From Forficula auricularia (lineage: Eukaryota > Arthropoda > Insecta > Dermaptera > Forficulidae), in assembly GCA_024734495.1 (NCBI GenBank), contig JALMQS010000055.1:10573340-10637339 (forward strand): a stretch of 64,000 bases of DNA, given 5' to 3'. Below the pieces are notes generated by a model. That model saw only the letters and a program-made list of their open reading frames with translations, was not told where the DNA came from and made no database searches. Below, in pieces: positions 54,136-64,000 of this stretch; positions within the stretch are counted from its first letter, which is position 1, and every line of letters starts with the position of its first letter. The translations under genes and the position numbers were made by a program.

Positions 54136-56850
54136 GCGTAGAAAAATGTCCACAACACAGATTTGGGGGAAAACTTAGGGTAGTAATATTTTTTGAGTAC
54201 ACAAAGGTATTTACAGCAATAAAATCATTACTGGAATTGATTTCAATATGTCATTTTTTTCACGGAATTGGCTCGAACGGCCTTTAAAAATGAATGCAAC
54301 TTGCCTATCTTTATAATAATTTAGTGAAAAATACATAAATATATTCTAAATAAAAACTTTTGAATTGAAAAAAAAATCATGATAGCCCAGCAGCCATCGG
54401 AGGTAACAGTAAATACACTTTTTGATCTGCTGACACCCCCCCCCCATAATAGCGTCAATTTGCTAAAAAATTAGATTGCCAATGTTTCATCTTAATTTAA
54501 CAACGGTAACCCGTTCAGAAATGAAGTTGGTGTTTTTAAAAATTGCAAAAATTGCAGCTTTTCAATATGCAAATGAAACCACCATCCATAGAAACGATTC
54601 CGTCTCATTTTCTAGAAAATTCTGCTGGCCGAAAGTTTTAATTTGCTCGCTTTTACAAACTTTGACGAAGATCAAGCATTTTCCAAGACATAACATGATC
54701 CGACCTCATTGCGGCACTGGATACCGTAGTCTAATTAAGATGAAACTTTGCCAATCCCATTTTTTAGCCATTTGGCAACTATTAGGGGTCAGCACCAAAA
54801 TTCGAAGAGTGGTTTCTTGTGACCACCTAATAAGCATAATCCACTTTCCGCTAAGTTGGTAAAAACTGCCTATATTTAAAGATTAATTGTGGCAAAACGG
54901 ATAAATTTATTTTAACTTTTAAGTTCATATCAAGTGTGAAATTTTACGCTCTTTCATTTTGATAAGAATGGAATTTGCTGTCAGGCGCATGATTTTCGAT
55001 TTATAAACGAAAATCTGAAAACAATCCAAAATTTCCGAGGTTTTTAGGCCCTCAAAAATTATAAATGAGCTAAAATTCATATCGCTCTGTGATTGGTGCT
55101 CAGACGATACGTCTGCCTCCTGGCTGCAAATGTGACAAGTACCAGGCAAATTGCCTCTATGAAATTTAATAATGCGGCAATACTTGAAATCGCTATATAA
55201 GACCGCCCTCCGCCCCACCTGGATCCGCCCGATGCCAAAAAATATTCGAAAATATCCAAAATAAGGAACACCCTAATATGCACACATATATGATATTGCT
55301 TTATATAATAATCAGGTACAAATTATATACTGATGTGATAAAATAATTTTAAATTTATATGTCCTGTTGCTTGTTACAAATATTTTGATATAGCCATCTT
55401 TTCAAAAAGGTTGACGACCCTGGTTTAAAGCACTCATAAAAAGTAAGTCAACGAAATTTAAAAATTTTGAATTAGCACCATATTATTTACTTTAAATGGT
55501 TCTACTATAAGACTTAATTAAATTTTGGCCTAGAGCTATTCATTCTTTGGGTGGCCCTCATCCAATTTTTCGCAATAAATCTAGGGTTTTTACCTCGAAC
55601 ACGGTGGTAAAATACTTTATTTAATGAACAGCTTTAAACTCTTAGTAAATTTGATTTTCAGTTAAATTTTAATTTACGAAAGGATATCCATTATTATATA
55701 AAAACGCCATAAAATCTCAATACTTAATTCTACAATAGAGTATATAATAGAAATATATAAAAATTAAAAAGACGAAAATATATAAGCCAGTGACTGCAGG
55801 AATCAGTCATTCCAAGCCTATAGTAGTTGTATATTCTTGTTTTGGCATTAATATCATAAAAAATAAATACATTCAAAAGCTCCCTATTTAACGATTCGAT
55901 ATTATATTCTTCATTTTTCATCTGGAACTGTTAGAAAGCTCCAAACCAAATCAATTATTTTTAATATTTAGGAAATACAAATATTTTAGTAAACGAACTT
56001 TTTACGAGTTCTCGTTCTCGGTTTATCGTGCCCATAAAAAATTGAGAATTTTGAATGCATCCATTTCTCGGCCTGGTCGGTTAGTTTAATTTTAGTACCT
56101 ACTTCTGAATTCCAATTGATGAAAATAAATAGCTTGAAAATAATAATGCGGGGTTCGTTCAGCTTGTTGAAACCAGGTCTGAAGCCCTGTTAGACCACAA
56201 GATGTTCGTTCCGATTCTGACTGAGTTGATAGTATTTCCATTATAAAATAATAGAAATTAAAAGGTCTATAAAAGAAAGGGCGTGGTGGTGAAAAGAAAT
56301 ATTACTCAACGTTTTAGTTCTGGCGACCCTATGCAAGAGCCAAGAGGTAATAACTTTTTCGCTACTCTGTCCTCAAATCTATTCCAATAGATAACGATCC
56401 ATTAAGAAAACACGGTCACGACTAAATTTTGGATTCTAGTGAAATCGCTCCTGGAGGAGATTCTCGGAAAGCTGTTCAGTGAGAAGAAAATAAAAAGCAG
56501 AGGTTGATACGAAATCCAACCACTATAATTAAGCCAAATATCATCAGTGTCGGATTACCACACAGGTACCAGAAAGGCAGGTTTGTGCCTCCATTAAGAT
56601 AACAATATCAAAATTGAACCAGATTTTCGATTTGTAAATATAATATAAAGTATTTGGTATTAGAATGAACTTTCTAAGATCTTTCGTTTTCAAGCTATTG
56701 AGGGTATTAAAGTACAAATAAAAATTTACAATGAAAATGATTTTCCTTTTTTTTTTTTGAGAGCAGTGCTTCCAATTAGCCACGAGAGGCAGCACTTTTC
56801 GTAGGGCATACATGAGCTTTATTTGTTTTGGGATTGGCGTGTATGCCTTA
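54136..56850. other. Gene-free stretch
   Basis: About 2.7 kb without a supported gene. The 128-codon plus frame (54476-54862) lacks recognisable motifs and partly overlaps DNA resembling the fold-back arm. 55200-55240 ends in a GC-rich segment ('ccgccctccgccccacctgg') that may be a transposon end. 55395-55425 resembles one hAT-type end without a partner. Confidence 0.35.
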
Positions 56851-56960
56851 AGTTGAGTCAAGTGCTCCATCTGGTGTCACTTTTGTGTGCCCTAGCTTGG
56901 TGCACTCTAAAACGAATGCATTTAGAGCACATGGCTATATTCGAATAAGGAAATTTAAAA
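56850..56960. repeat. Block related to 57690-57970
   Basis: 'ctctaaaacgaatgcattt' followed by 'agagcacatggctatattcg' resembles phrases in the palindrome-bearing block at 57690-57970, such as 'ctcaaaacgaatatagctat'. Confidence 0.4.
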
Positions 56961-57039
56961 AAAATTATTACTTTTATTATAGTTGAATAATTAAGAGTCT
57001 GGTAGGTATACATATTTAATAAGTTATTTATTTATAAAA

Positions 57040-57560
57040 AAAAAAATGTGTCTTCTGTTGGAAAAAATAAGTTTTCAATTTATTTATAAAGAGAGTATAG
57101 TTTTTTTATACACCAATTCACGTCAATCAATTGTAATGGACTGATGAAGAAGAGGGGCTACCCATAAAACTGTAGTCTCTTTATAAATAAATTAAAAATT
57201 TAATTAATTTTATTTATTTTCTTTCATTATAACCTTCTTATTAAAAATTTATTTTTCCAGCAGAAGAAACTTTAATATTGTCTCCTTTAATTTATAAAAA
57301 TTCTGCTTCTTTCGGCAAAAATAAGCTTTCAATTTAATTTTTTTCTTTATTATTAATGTAATAATAACAAATAAACGATAGTTTTTAAGGAATTTGGTGT
57401 TGGTACTTGGTGAAACATTTTTTAAAATTATTGGATAAAAATACTTGATATATATCGAGATTAAAGATTCTCCAAAAATAAATTCGTTTTATTTTTTTAT
57501 ATCTTAATGTGAAACCTACCAAGTATTTTTATCCAATAATTTTAACAAATAAACGACTTA
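57040..57560. mobile_element. Two old pLTR relics
   Basis: 57045-57325 keeps subfamily A/B features ('gtgtcttctgttgg', 'tctgcttctttcggcaaaa') and a decayed hammerhead at 57141-57177 (CTGATGA kept, GAAA changed to AAAA/TAAA, helix II lost). 57395-57550 is an inverted pair ('attggataaaaatacttg' and its complement) without a hammerhead. Confidence 0.55.
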
Positions 57561-57689
57561 AAACAATAATTTATATAAATAATTTAATAAAATAATAACG
57601 TTCCTGGTCATTCATTATTCTAAATTAAATAAAATTAATATATTCAAGTTTAAAACAGACTATATAAAAAAATCGGTGTTTTGAAATTC

Positions 57690-57970
57690 AAAATGGTGCG
57701 AAGCTTTACTAAGGGCGCCCCAAAGTGATCATCATAGAGTATACTCTATGGTGATCATGCTCAATGAGCATGTGCACTTGGTGCACGCCACAAGAAGGCC
57801 CAGTAGTGCCACAATGATCTCAAAACGAATAGGGCTGGGGCACACCAAGTCGGTTGGTAATCCTAAACGAATATGGTTTAGTGACATGAGGCTAACATAA
57901 GGGCGCCCAAAGCACTCAAAACGAATATAGCTATGATTTGTTCTCCATTTAGTGCCGTGTTATTTTAGGG
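57690..57970. repeat. Block with three consecutive palindromes
   Basis: 57726-57757 is a 32-bp near-perfect palindrome centred on CATAGAGTATACTCTATG. 57755-57771 is CATGCTCA-A-TGAGCATG. 57772-57786 is GTGCAC-TTG-GTGCAC with a small offset. GGGCGCCC is repeated at about 57713 and 57901, and AAACGAATA at several points. Confidence 0.7.
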
Positions 57971-58450
57971 GTATAACTTGATTATTTTAAATTATTAAAC
58001 AAATATATATATATATATTTTTTTAAATAAGCACTTTGCCAACAAAAAAATTGTAGTTTTTCTAATTCTACTTCGGATAATCGATATCAAGAAGAAAACG
58101 TGTTATTTTTCATTCCATTTGTAAAACCTGACATTGACGATAAATTAATTACTAAATAACTAAAAGTCATAATTTATATAGAAAGTTAAATAACTTAATA
58201 ATAAATGTACATTGATTAAAAAATAAAACCTCTATTTGTTACTGAATAAAATTCATTAATTATTATTAATTAAATTATGTTAATTACCAAGTATATTTGA
58301 CTCATATTTCGTTCTGAAATAAGTTTCAAACTTATTTTGAAGGTCTATTATTCGAGTTGGAAAATATTATAAAATAAATATACCCTGCTTACTGACGTAT
58401 CAATTAATTCTGAAATTTTTAAATTACGGCACGAAAAATGTTGTTACATT
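57971..58450. other. Gene-free AT-rich flank of satellite
   Basis: AT-rich, no features beyond a (TA)n run near 58005. 'tgacgtatcaattaattctg' at 58393 resembles a piece of the satellite unit. Confidence 0.4.
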
Positions 58451-61400
58451 ATAGTCTTTGACTGAAGGTTTTCTACATTTTATTCGATCGCGACTCTAAT
58501 GTAGGGAATTTTTGTCAAATATTGAGTGAAAATAATATTTGAACTTATATATTTCTAACTTGAAATAATGATATTAAATAAATTTTAATTTTCTCATTAA
58601 TATATCAAAGAATAATTGATACGTCAACAAGAATTATTTTGACCGCGCTGATTTGAAAAAAAGATATTTTTATCTCGCGAGACTACTGCGGATTACGCTA
58701 TTGGAGTCTGCGGAGTATTAAGTCTGGACCAAGAGAGAAAAAGATGTAATCCACTTAGCTACAATCCAACGTCATTTCGCGTATAGCCCGCTAGACATTC
58801 GGATGGATCACCGAGTGAATTGGAAATCTCAGATGTTATATACTCGATCTCCCAGTCCAGAGCGCTAGATCTATTAGCATGTATGTTAGATGCCTGCCAT
58901 TAATTAACTGAAGGTTTTCTACATTTTATTCGATCGCGACTCTAATGTAGGGAATTTTTGTCAAATATTGAGTGAAAATAATATTTGAACTTATATATTT
59001 CTAACTTGAAATAATGATATTAAATAAATTTTAATTTTCTCATTAATATATCAAAGAATAATTGATACGTCAACAAGAATTATTTTGACCGCGCTGATTT
59101 GAAAAAAGATATTTTTATCTCGCGAGACTACTGCGGATTACGCTATTGGAGTCTGCGGAGTATTAAGTCTGGACCAAGAGAGAAAAAGATGTAATCCACT
59201 TAGCTACAATCCAACGTCATTTCGCGTATAGCCCGCTAGACATTCGGATGGATCACCGAGTGAATTGGAAATCTCAGATGTTATATACTCGATCTCCCAG
59301 TCCAGAGCGCTAGATCTATTAGCATGTATGTTAGATGCCTGCCATTAATTAACTGAAGGTTTTCTACATTTTATTCGATCGCGACTCTAATGTAGGGAAT
59401 TTTTGTCAAATATTGAGTGAAAATAATATTTGAACTTATATATTTCTAACTTGAAATAATGATATTAAATAAATTTTAATTTTCTCATTAATATATCAAA
59501 GAATGATTGATGCGTCAACAAGAATTGTTTTGACCGCGCTGATTTGAAAAAGATATTTTTATCTCGCGAGACTACTGCGGATTACGCTATTGGAGTCTGC
59601 GGAGTATTAAGTCTGGACCAAGAGAGAAAAGATGTAATCCACTTAGCTACAATCCAACGTCATTTCGCGTATAGCCCGCTAGACATTCGGATGGATCACC
59701 GAGTGAATTGGAAATCTCAGATGTTATATACTCGATCTCCCAGTCCAGAGCGCTAGATCTATTAGCATGTATGTTAGATGCCTGCCATTAATTAACTGAA
59801 GGTTTTCTACATTTTATTCGATCGCGACTCTAATGTAGGGAATTTTTGTCAAATATTGAGTGAAAATAATATTTGAACTTATATATTTCTAACTTGAAAT
59901 AATGATATTAAATAAATTTTAATTTTCTCATTAATATATCAAAGAATAATTGATACGTCAACAAGAATTATTTTGACCGCGCTGATTTGAAAAAGATATT
60001 TTTATCTCGCGAGACTACTGCGGATTACGCTATTGGAGTCTGCGGAGTATTAAGTCTGGACCAAGAGAGAAAAAGATGTAATCCACTTAGCTACAATCCA
60101 ACGTCATTTCGCGTATAGCCCGCTAGACATTCGGATGGATCACCGAGTGAATTGGAAATCTCAGATGTTATATACTCGATCTCCCAGTCCAGAGCGCTAG
60201 ATCTATTAGCATGTATGTTAGATGCCTGCCATTAATTAACTGAAGGTTTTCTACATTTTATTCGATCGCGACTCTAATGTAGGGAATTTTTGTCAAATAT
60301 TGAGTGAAAATAATATTTGAACTTATATATTTCTAACTTGAAATAATGATATTAAATAAATTTTAATTTTCTCATTAATATATCAAAGAATAATTGATAC
60401 GTCAACAAGAATTATTTTGACCGCGCTGATTTGAAAAAGATATTTTTATCTCGCGAGACTACTGCGGATTACGCTATTGGAGTCTGCGGAGTATTAAGTC
60501 TGGACCAAGAGAGAAAAGATGTAATCCACTTAGCTACAATCCAACGTCATTTCGCGTATAGCCCGCTAGACATTCGGATGGATCACCGAGTGAATTGAAA
60601 CTTCAGATGTTAGTATACTGATCTCCCAGTCCAGAGCGCTAGAGTTAGCATGGCATGTAGATGCCTGCCATTAATTAACTGAAGGTTTTCACATTTTGTC
60701 TGATCGGACTCTAATGTAGGGAATTTTGTCAAATATTGAGTGAAAATAATATTTGAACTTATATACTTCTAACTTGAAATAATGATATTAAATAAATTTA
60801 ATTTTCCTATTAATATATCAAAGAATAATTGATGACGTCAACAAGAATTATTTTGACCGCGCTGATTTGAAAAAGATATTTTTATCTCGCGAGACTACTG
60901 TGGATTACGCTATTGGAGTCTGCGGAGTATCTGAGCCTGAACAAGAGAAAAAGATGTAATCCACTTAGCTACAATCCAACGTCATTTCGCGTATAGCGTC
61001 GCTAGGACATTCGGATGGATCACCGTGTGAATTGAAATCTCAGATGTTATATACTCGATCTCCCAGTCCAGAGCGCTAGATCTATCAGCATGTATGTCAG
61101 ATGCCTGCCATTAATTAACTGATTTAGAATTATTTTGACCGCGAATTCTTGTTGACGTATCAATTATTCTTTGATATATTAATGAGAAAATTAAAATTTA
61201 TTTAATATCATTATTTCAAGTTAGAAATATATAAGTTCAAATATTATTTTCACTCAATATTTGACAAAAATTCCCTACATTAGAGTCGCGATCGAATAAA
61301 ATGTAGAAAACCTTCAGTTAATTAATGGCAGGCATCTAACATACATGCTAATAGATCTAGCGCTCTGGACTGGGAGATCGAGTATATAACATCTGAGATT

Positions 61401-62107
61401 TCCAATTCACTCGGTGATCCATCCGAATGTCTAGCGGGCTATACGCGAAATGACGTTGGATTGTAGCTAAGTGGATTACATCTTTTTCTCTCTTGGTCCA
61501 GACTTAATACTCCGCAGACTCCAATAGCGTAATCCGCAGTAGTCTCGCGAGATAAAAATATCTTTTTTCAAATCAGCGCGGTCAAAATAATTCTTGTTGA
61601 CGTATCAATTATTCTTTGATATATTAATGAGAAAATTAAAATTTATTTAATATCATTATTTCAAGTTAGAAATATATAAGTTCAAATATTATTTTCACTC
61701 AATATTTGACAAAAAATTCCCTACATTAGAGTCGCGATCGAATAAAATGTAGAAAACCTTCAGTTAATTAATGGCAGGCATCTAACATACATGCTAATAG
61801 ATCTAGCGCTCTGGACTGGGAGATCGAGTATATAACATCTGAGATTTCCAATTCACTCGGTGATCCATCCGAATGTCTAGCGGGCTATACGCGAAATGAC
61901 GTTGGATTGTAGCTAAGTGGATTACATCTTTTTCTCTCTTGGTCCAGACTTAATACTCCGCAGACTCCAATAGCGTAATCCGCAGTAGTCTCGCGAGATA
62001 AAAATATCTTTTTTTCAAATCAGCGCGGTCAAAATAATTCTTGTTGACGTATCAATCATTCTTTGATATATTAATGAGAAAATTAAAATTTATTTATAGT
62101 CTTTGAC
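58451..62107. repeat. 445-bp satellite array with orientation switch
   Basis: Direct units begin at 58461, 58907, 59352, 59795, 60239 and 60678 (periods 446, 445, 443, 444, 439), with a stub to 61143. From 61144 the same unit continues inverted (boundaries at 61318 and 61764, period 446) to 62098. Each unit has 'tctcgcgaga' and 'cattcgatcgcgact'-like segments. The array lies between two copies of ATAGTCTTTGAC (58451-58462 and 62096-62107). Units 1-4 are nearly identical; units 5-6 have many small indels. The 70-codon frame in unit 3 is not shared consistently by other units, so it is not a gene. Confidence 0.9.
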
Positions 62108-62109
62108 AT

Positions 62110-62355
62110 TTGCAAATTTTAATTTTGATCCTGACACCAGGTCTTCTGTCAAAAAGATTTTTTGATGTCCGCTTACACTTATCTGAATGGACATTAGATA
62201 ATGTCTGGCCCTACCGTACCACTAGAGCTGCTCTAGTGAAGAATTTCTCGTACTTCACGAAAATGGCTCATTCATACATTTCTAAACCAGAATGGGAAAA
62301 AAATTTAATGAAGTGGCCACATGTCGAGTCTGCTCATTATAGGCGAATCACTTAA
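62110..62355 (+). other. Possible exon of an unidentified gene (or TE relic)
   Basis: An open frame ends at TAA 62353-62355, with codon-like composition (about balanced GC) unlike its AT-rich flanks. A possible splice acceptor, ACACCAG, lies at about 62142. The encoded segment includes WPYRTTRAALVKNF, MAHSYISKPEWEKN and MKWPHVESAHYRRIT. I do not recognise the family. It has no ATG at its start, so it would have to be a 3' exon. It adjoins the satellite directly. Confidence 0.25.
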
Positions 62356-62817
62356 TATTTATTTATATACCAACTAAAAAGCCAAAACGGGATTATAGTT
62401 GGTAGTCATCAATTTCTTAATCCGCTACTGAAAAGTAGAAGAGATTTCTGTGGTTAATGGAATTAGAGAAGATAATTTATTATATATATTTATAAACGAT
62501 GAGCTATGATTTAAGACTGCCTATTAATTTATTCATTTTGATTTCGTCATAAAAATAAAAAATCTACTTGTGGTTTTTTTTTTTTTTCTTTTTTTTTACT
62601 TAATTAATTGCTTGGCTTTCGTTTCAACTTGTAGGTACTAGTAGGTTTTCAATAATTCCTTTCGAGGTTTGATTCAGTCCAATCATCAACTCGTGATTTT
62701 AAGGTTTTATTTCTCAGAAAGAATTTTTACTCCATAGAAGTCATGAGGACGAAAGAAGTGATAAATGATTCATAATTTCGATTATGCGTTCAAAAGATAT
62801 GTTATATGCAAATTAGG
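62356..62817. other. Gene-free stretch
   Basis: AT-rich; T-run at 62575-62600. Nothing recognised. Confidence 0.35.
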
Positions 62818-62945
62818 TTATAATAGGTTGGGGTTATTGGTGTTTCACTGTGAGTCTGTGAACCACCAGCAACTCCAACCTATTAGAATTTCAAGGTATT
62901 TCACCATAAGCCCACAACCGTCTTCCCTAAGGTTATTGGTTTATA
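62818..62945 (+). mobile_element. PLE terminal-repeat relic related to PLE-3
   Basis: 'aggttggggttattggtgt' followed by TTCAC, then 'ccaccagcaactccaacct' and 'caaccgtcttccctaagg', match the two PLE-3 ends near 35762 and 38917-38962. No hammerhead remains. Confidence 0.6.
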
Positions 62946-63034
62946 TTTTTCAATAATCATATTTTTTTTATTAATTTATATCAGAATTTATAAAAATAAA
63001 TAATAAATCAATACTTTTTTACTGTTTTTATGTG

Positions 63035-63970
63035 TTTTTACTTTACCATACAGTGTATGGTCAAGTATTGTAATCGTGCATGAAAAAAGTGGTTTTTTCC
63101 TTCTTTTTTTTTCGAAATATCTCAAAAACGGCTGAAACTATTTAGATTAAAAAAATTGAGCGAAACCATGGCATTTTGGTCTACAAAAAAACTTTTATAA
63201 GTGAAAATCGAAAAAATTATATTTTTTGAGATAATAATTGTTTTGTCAAAATGTCTGTTAGTCTGTCTGTTAGTTAGTCTGTGCGTTACCAAATTTTTGT
63301 GGACGAGCTAGCTCAAAAACTAGAGTGCTTATTAAAACCAAATTTCACAAGTAGTTTTGGTCCATTGAGATTAAGAGCTGATTAGATTTTGGTGCATATC
63401 CACCCAAAATTAAGGGGGGTGGAGGGGGGGTTAAAAATTAAAAATCTAGGCCGTTTGAGCAAACTCAACCAAATTTTGTATACATAATCAAAATGCAAAA
63501 ACTAACCGTCCAAAATGGAGGGGGGGTGTTATAGGGTCAAAAAATGAAAATATTAGACATTTACCAAACTCAACCAAATTTCGTATACATAATCAGTGGG
63601 ACCCCAGAAGACTAAAAATGCAAAAACTAACCGCCCAAAATCGGGGGGGGTGGTATAGGGTCAAAAAATGAAAATATTGGACATTTACCAAACTCAACCA
63701 AATTTTGTATACAAAATCAGTGGGACCCCAGAAGTCTAAAAATGTAAAAACTAACCGCCCAAAATGGGAGGGGGGGGGGTTAAAAAATGAAAATCTTGCC
63801 CATTTACCAAACTCAACCAAATTTTGTATACATATTCAGTGAGACCTCAGAAGTATAGAAGTATAAAAATGCAAAAACTAACTCCCCCTACATGATTATA
63901 AATAATTTTAGGGGCCAGGCTGTATGGTAAAGTCAAGTGTATGGCCACATCAGAACACGCCAGCTCTTTT
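63035..63970 (+). mobile_element. M1 element, complete
   Basis: Left end 'ttttactttaccatacag', body, four monomers (the largest count among M1 copies here), and right end to 'aacacgccagctc'. The minus-strand frame 63593-63820 follows the monomers. Confidence 0.85.
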
Positions 63971-64000
63971 ATTATACAAAATAAAAAAAAGTAAGTGGGC

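Noticed and set aside
54476..54862. 128-codon plus-strand frame as a gene
   Set aside because: No domain or motif recognised, unusual composition, and partial similarity to a non-coding fold-back arm nearby.
59544..59756. 70-codon frame in the satellite unit
   Set aside because: Present with this length in one unit only; small indels break it in others.
61440..61480. tRNA gene in the satellite (TAGCTAAGTGG resembles an A box)
   Set aside because: No B box or cloverleaf at the right distance on that strand.
58451..62107. CRISPR array
   Set aside because: Unit length (445 bp), lack of unique spacers and eukaryotic context exclude it.

Overview
The window looks like intergenic DNA from a repeat-rich, AT-rich animal genome, most likely an arthropod (inference from the mix of repeat families; no taxon marker was found). 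No bacterial or phage gene organisation and no confidently identified host gene is present. Almost everything that can be named is a transposable element or a relic of one: Penelope-like elements (PLEs), two types of non-LTR retrotransposon, Helitron-like elements, hAT-like and other terminal-inverted-repeat elements, an abundant non-autonomous family here called M1, and a 445-bp satellite.

Layout. 1-2.6 kb: M1 copies. 3.0-4.2 kb: 3' end of an RNase H-bearing LINE, minus strand. 4.5-9.3 kb: PLE fragments (GIY-YIG endonuclease coding relics at 5.5-6.1 and 7.2-7.5 kb) and short fold-back elements made of their terminal repeats. 10.5-13.9 kb: M1, a stray satellite fragment, a PLE/Helitron junction and an N1 copy. 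15-18.8 kb: TIR elements and a fold-back. 19.0-20.3 kb: a tandem array with three hammerhead motifs. 21.6-23.3 kb: an N1 element holding a Helitron and a fold-back. 25.2-25.6 kb: a CpG-richer, promoter-like patch. 26.7-31.2 kb: nested Helitron, hAT and MITE insertions. 31.9-34.5 kb: M1 and N1. 34.8-39.8 kb: a second LINE split by a nearly complete 3.2-kb PLE. 40-42.1 kb: a long-TIR element split by two Helitrons. 42.5-49.6 kb: M1 copies, a minisatellite and a triply interrupted LINE relic. 50-58 kb: MITEs, inverted repeats and a cluster of palindromes. 58.45-62.1 kb: the satellite, which switches orientation. 62.1-64 kb: a possible exon, a PLE relic and M1.

The unifying signal is the hammerhead ribozyme. 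I count 19 copies of a near-complete core (CUGANGA, helix II, GAAA, a short palindromic helix III and an H17 cleavage position), plus about eight decayed ones. They fall into at least seven sequence subfamilies and sit in PLE terminal repeats (pLTRs). PLEs are known to carry hammerheads, so the class is not new. What looks unusual here is the number of short (163-463 bp) inverted-pLTR elements, each flanked by its own 11-17 bp target-site duplication, and a retrozyme-like tandem locus that has captured M1 monomers as cargo. All functional statements are from reading sequence only; no search, folding or alignment program was run.
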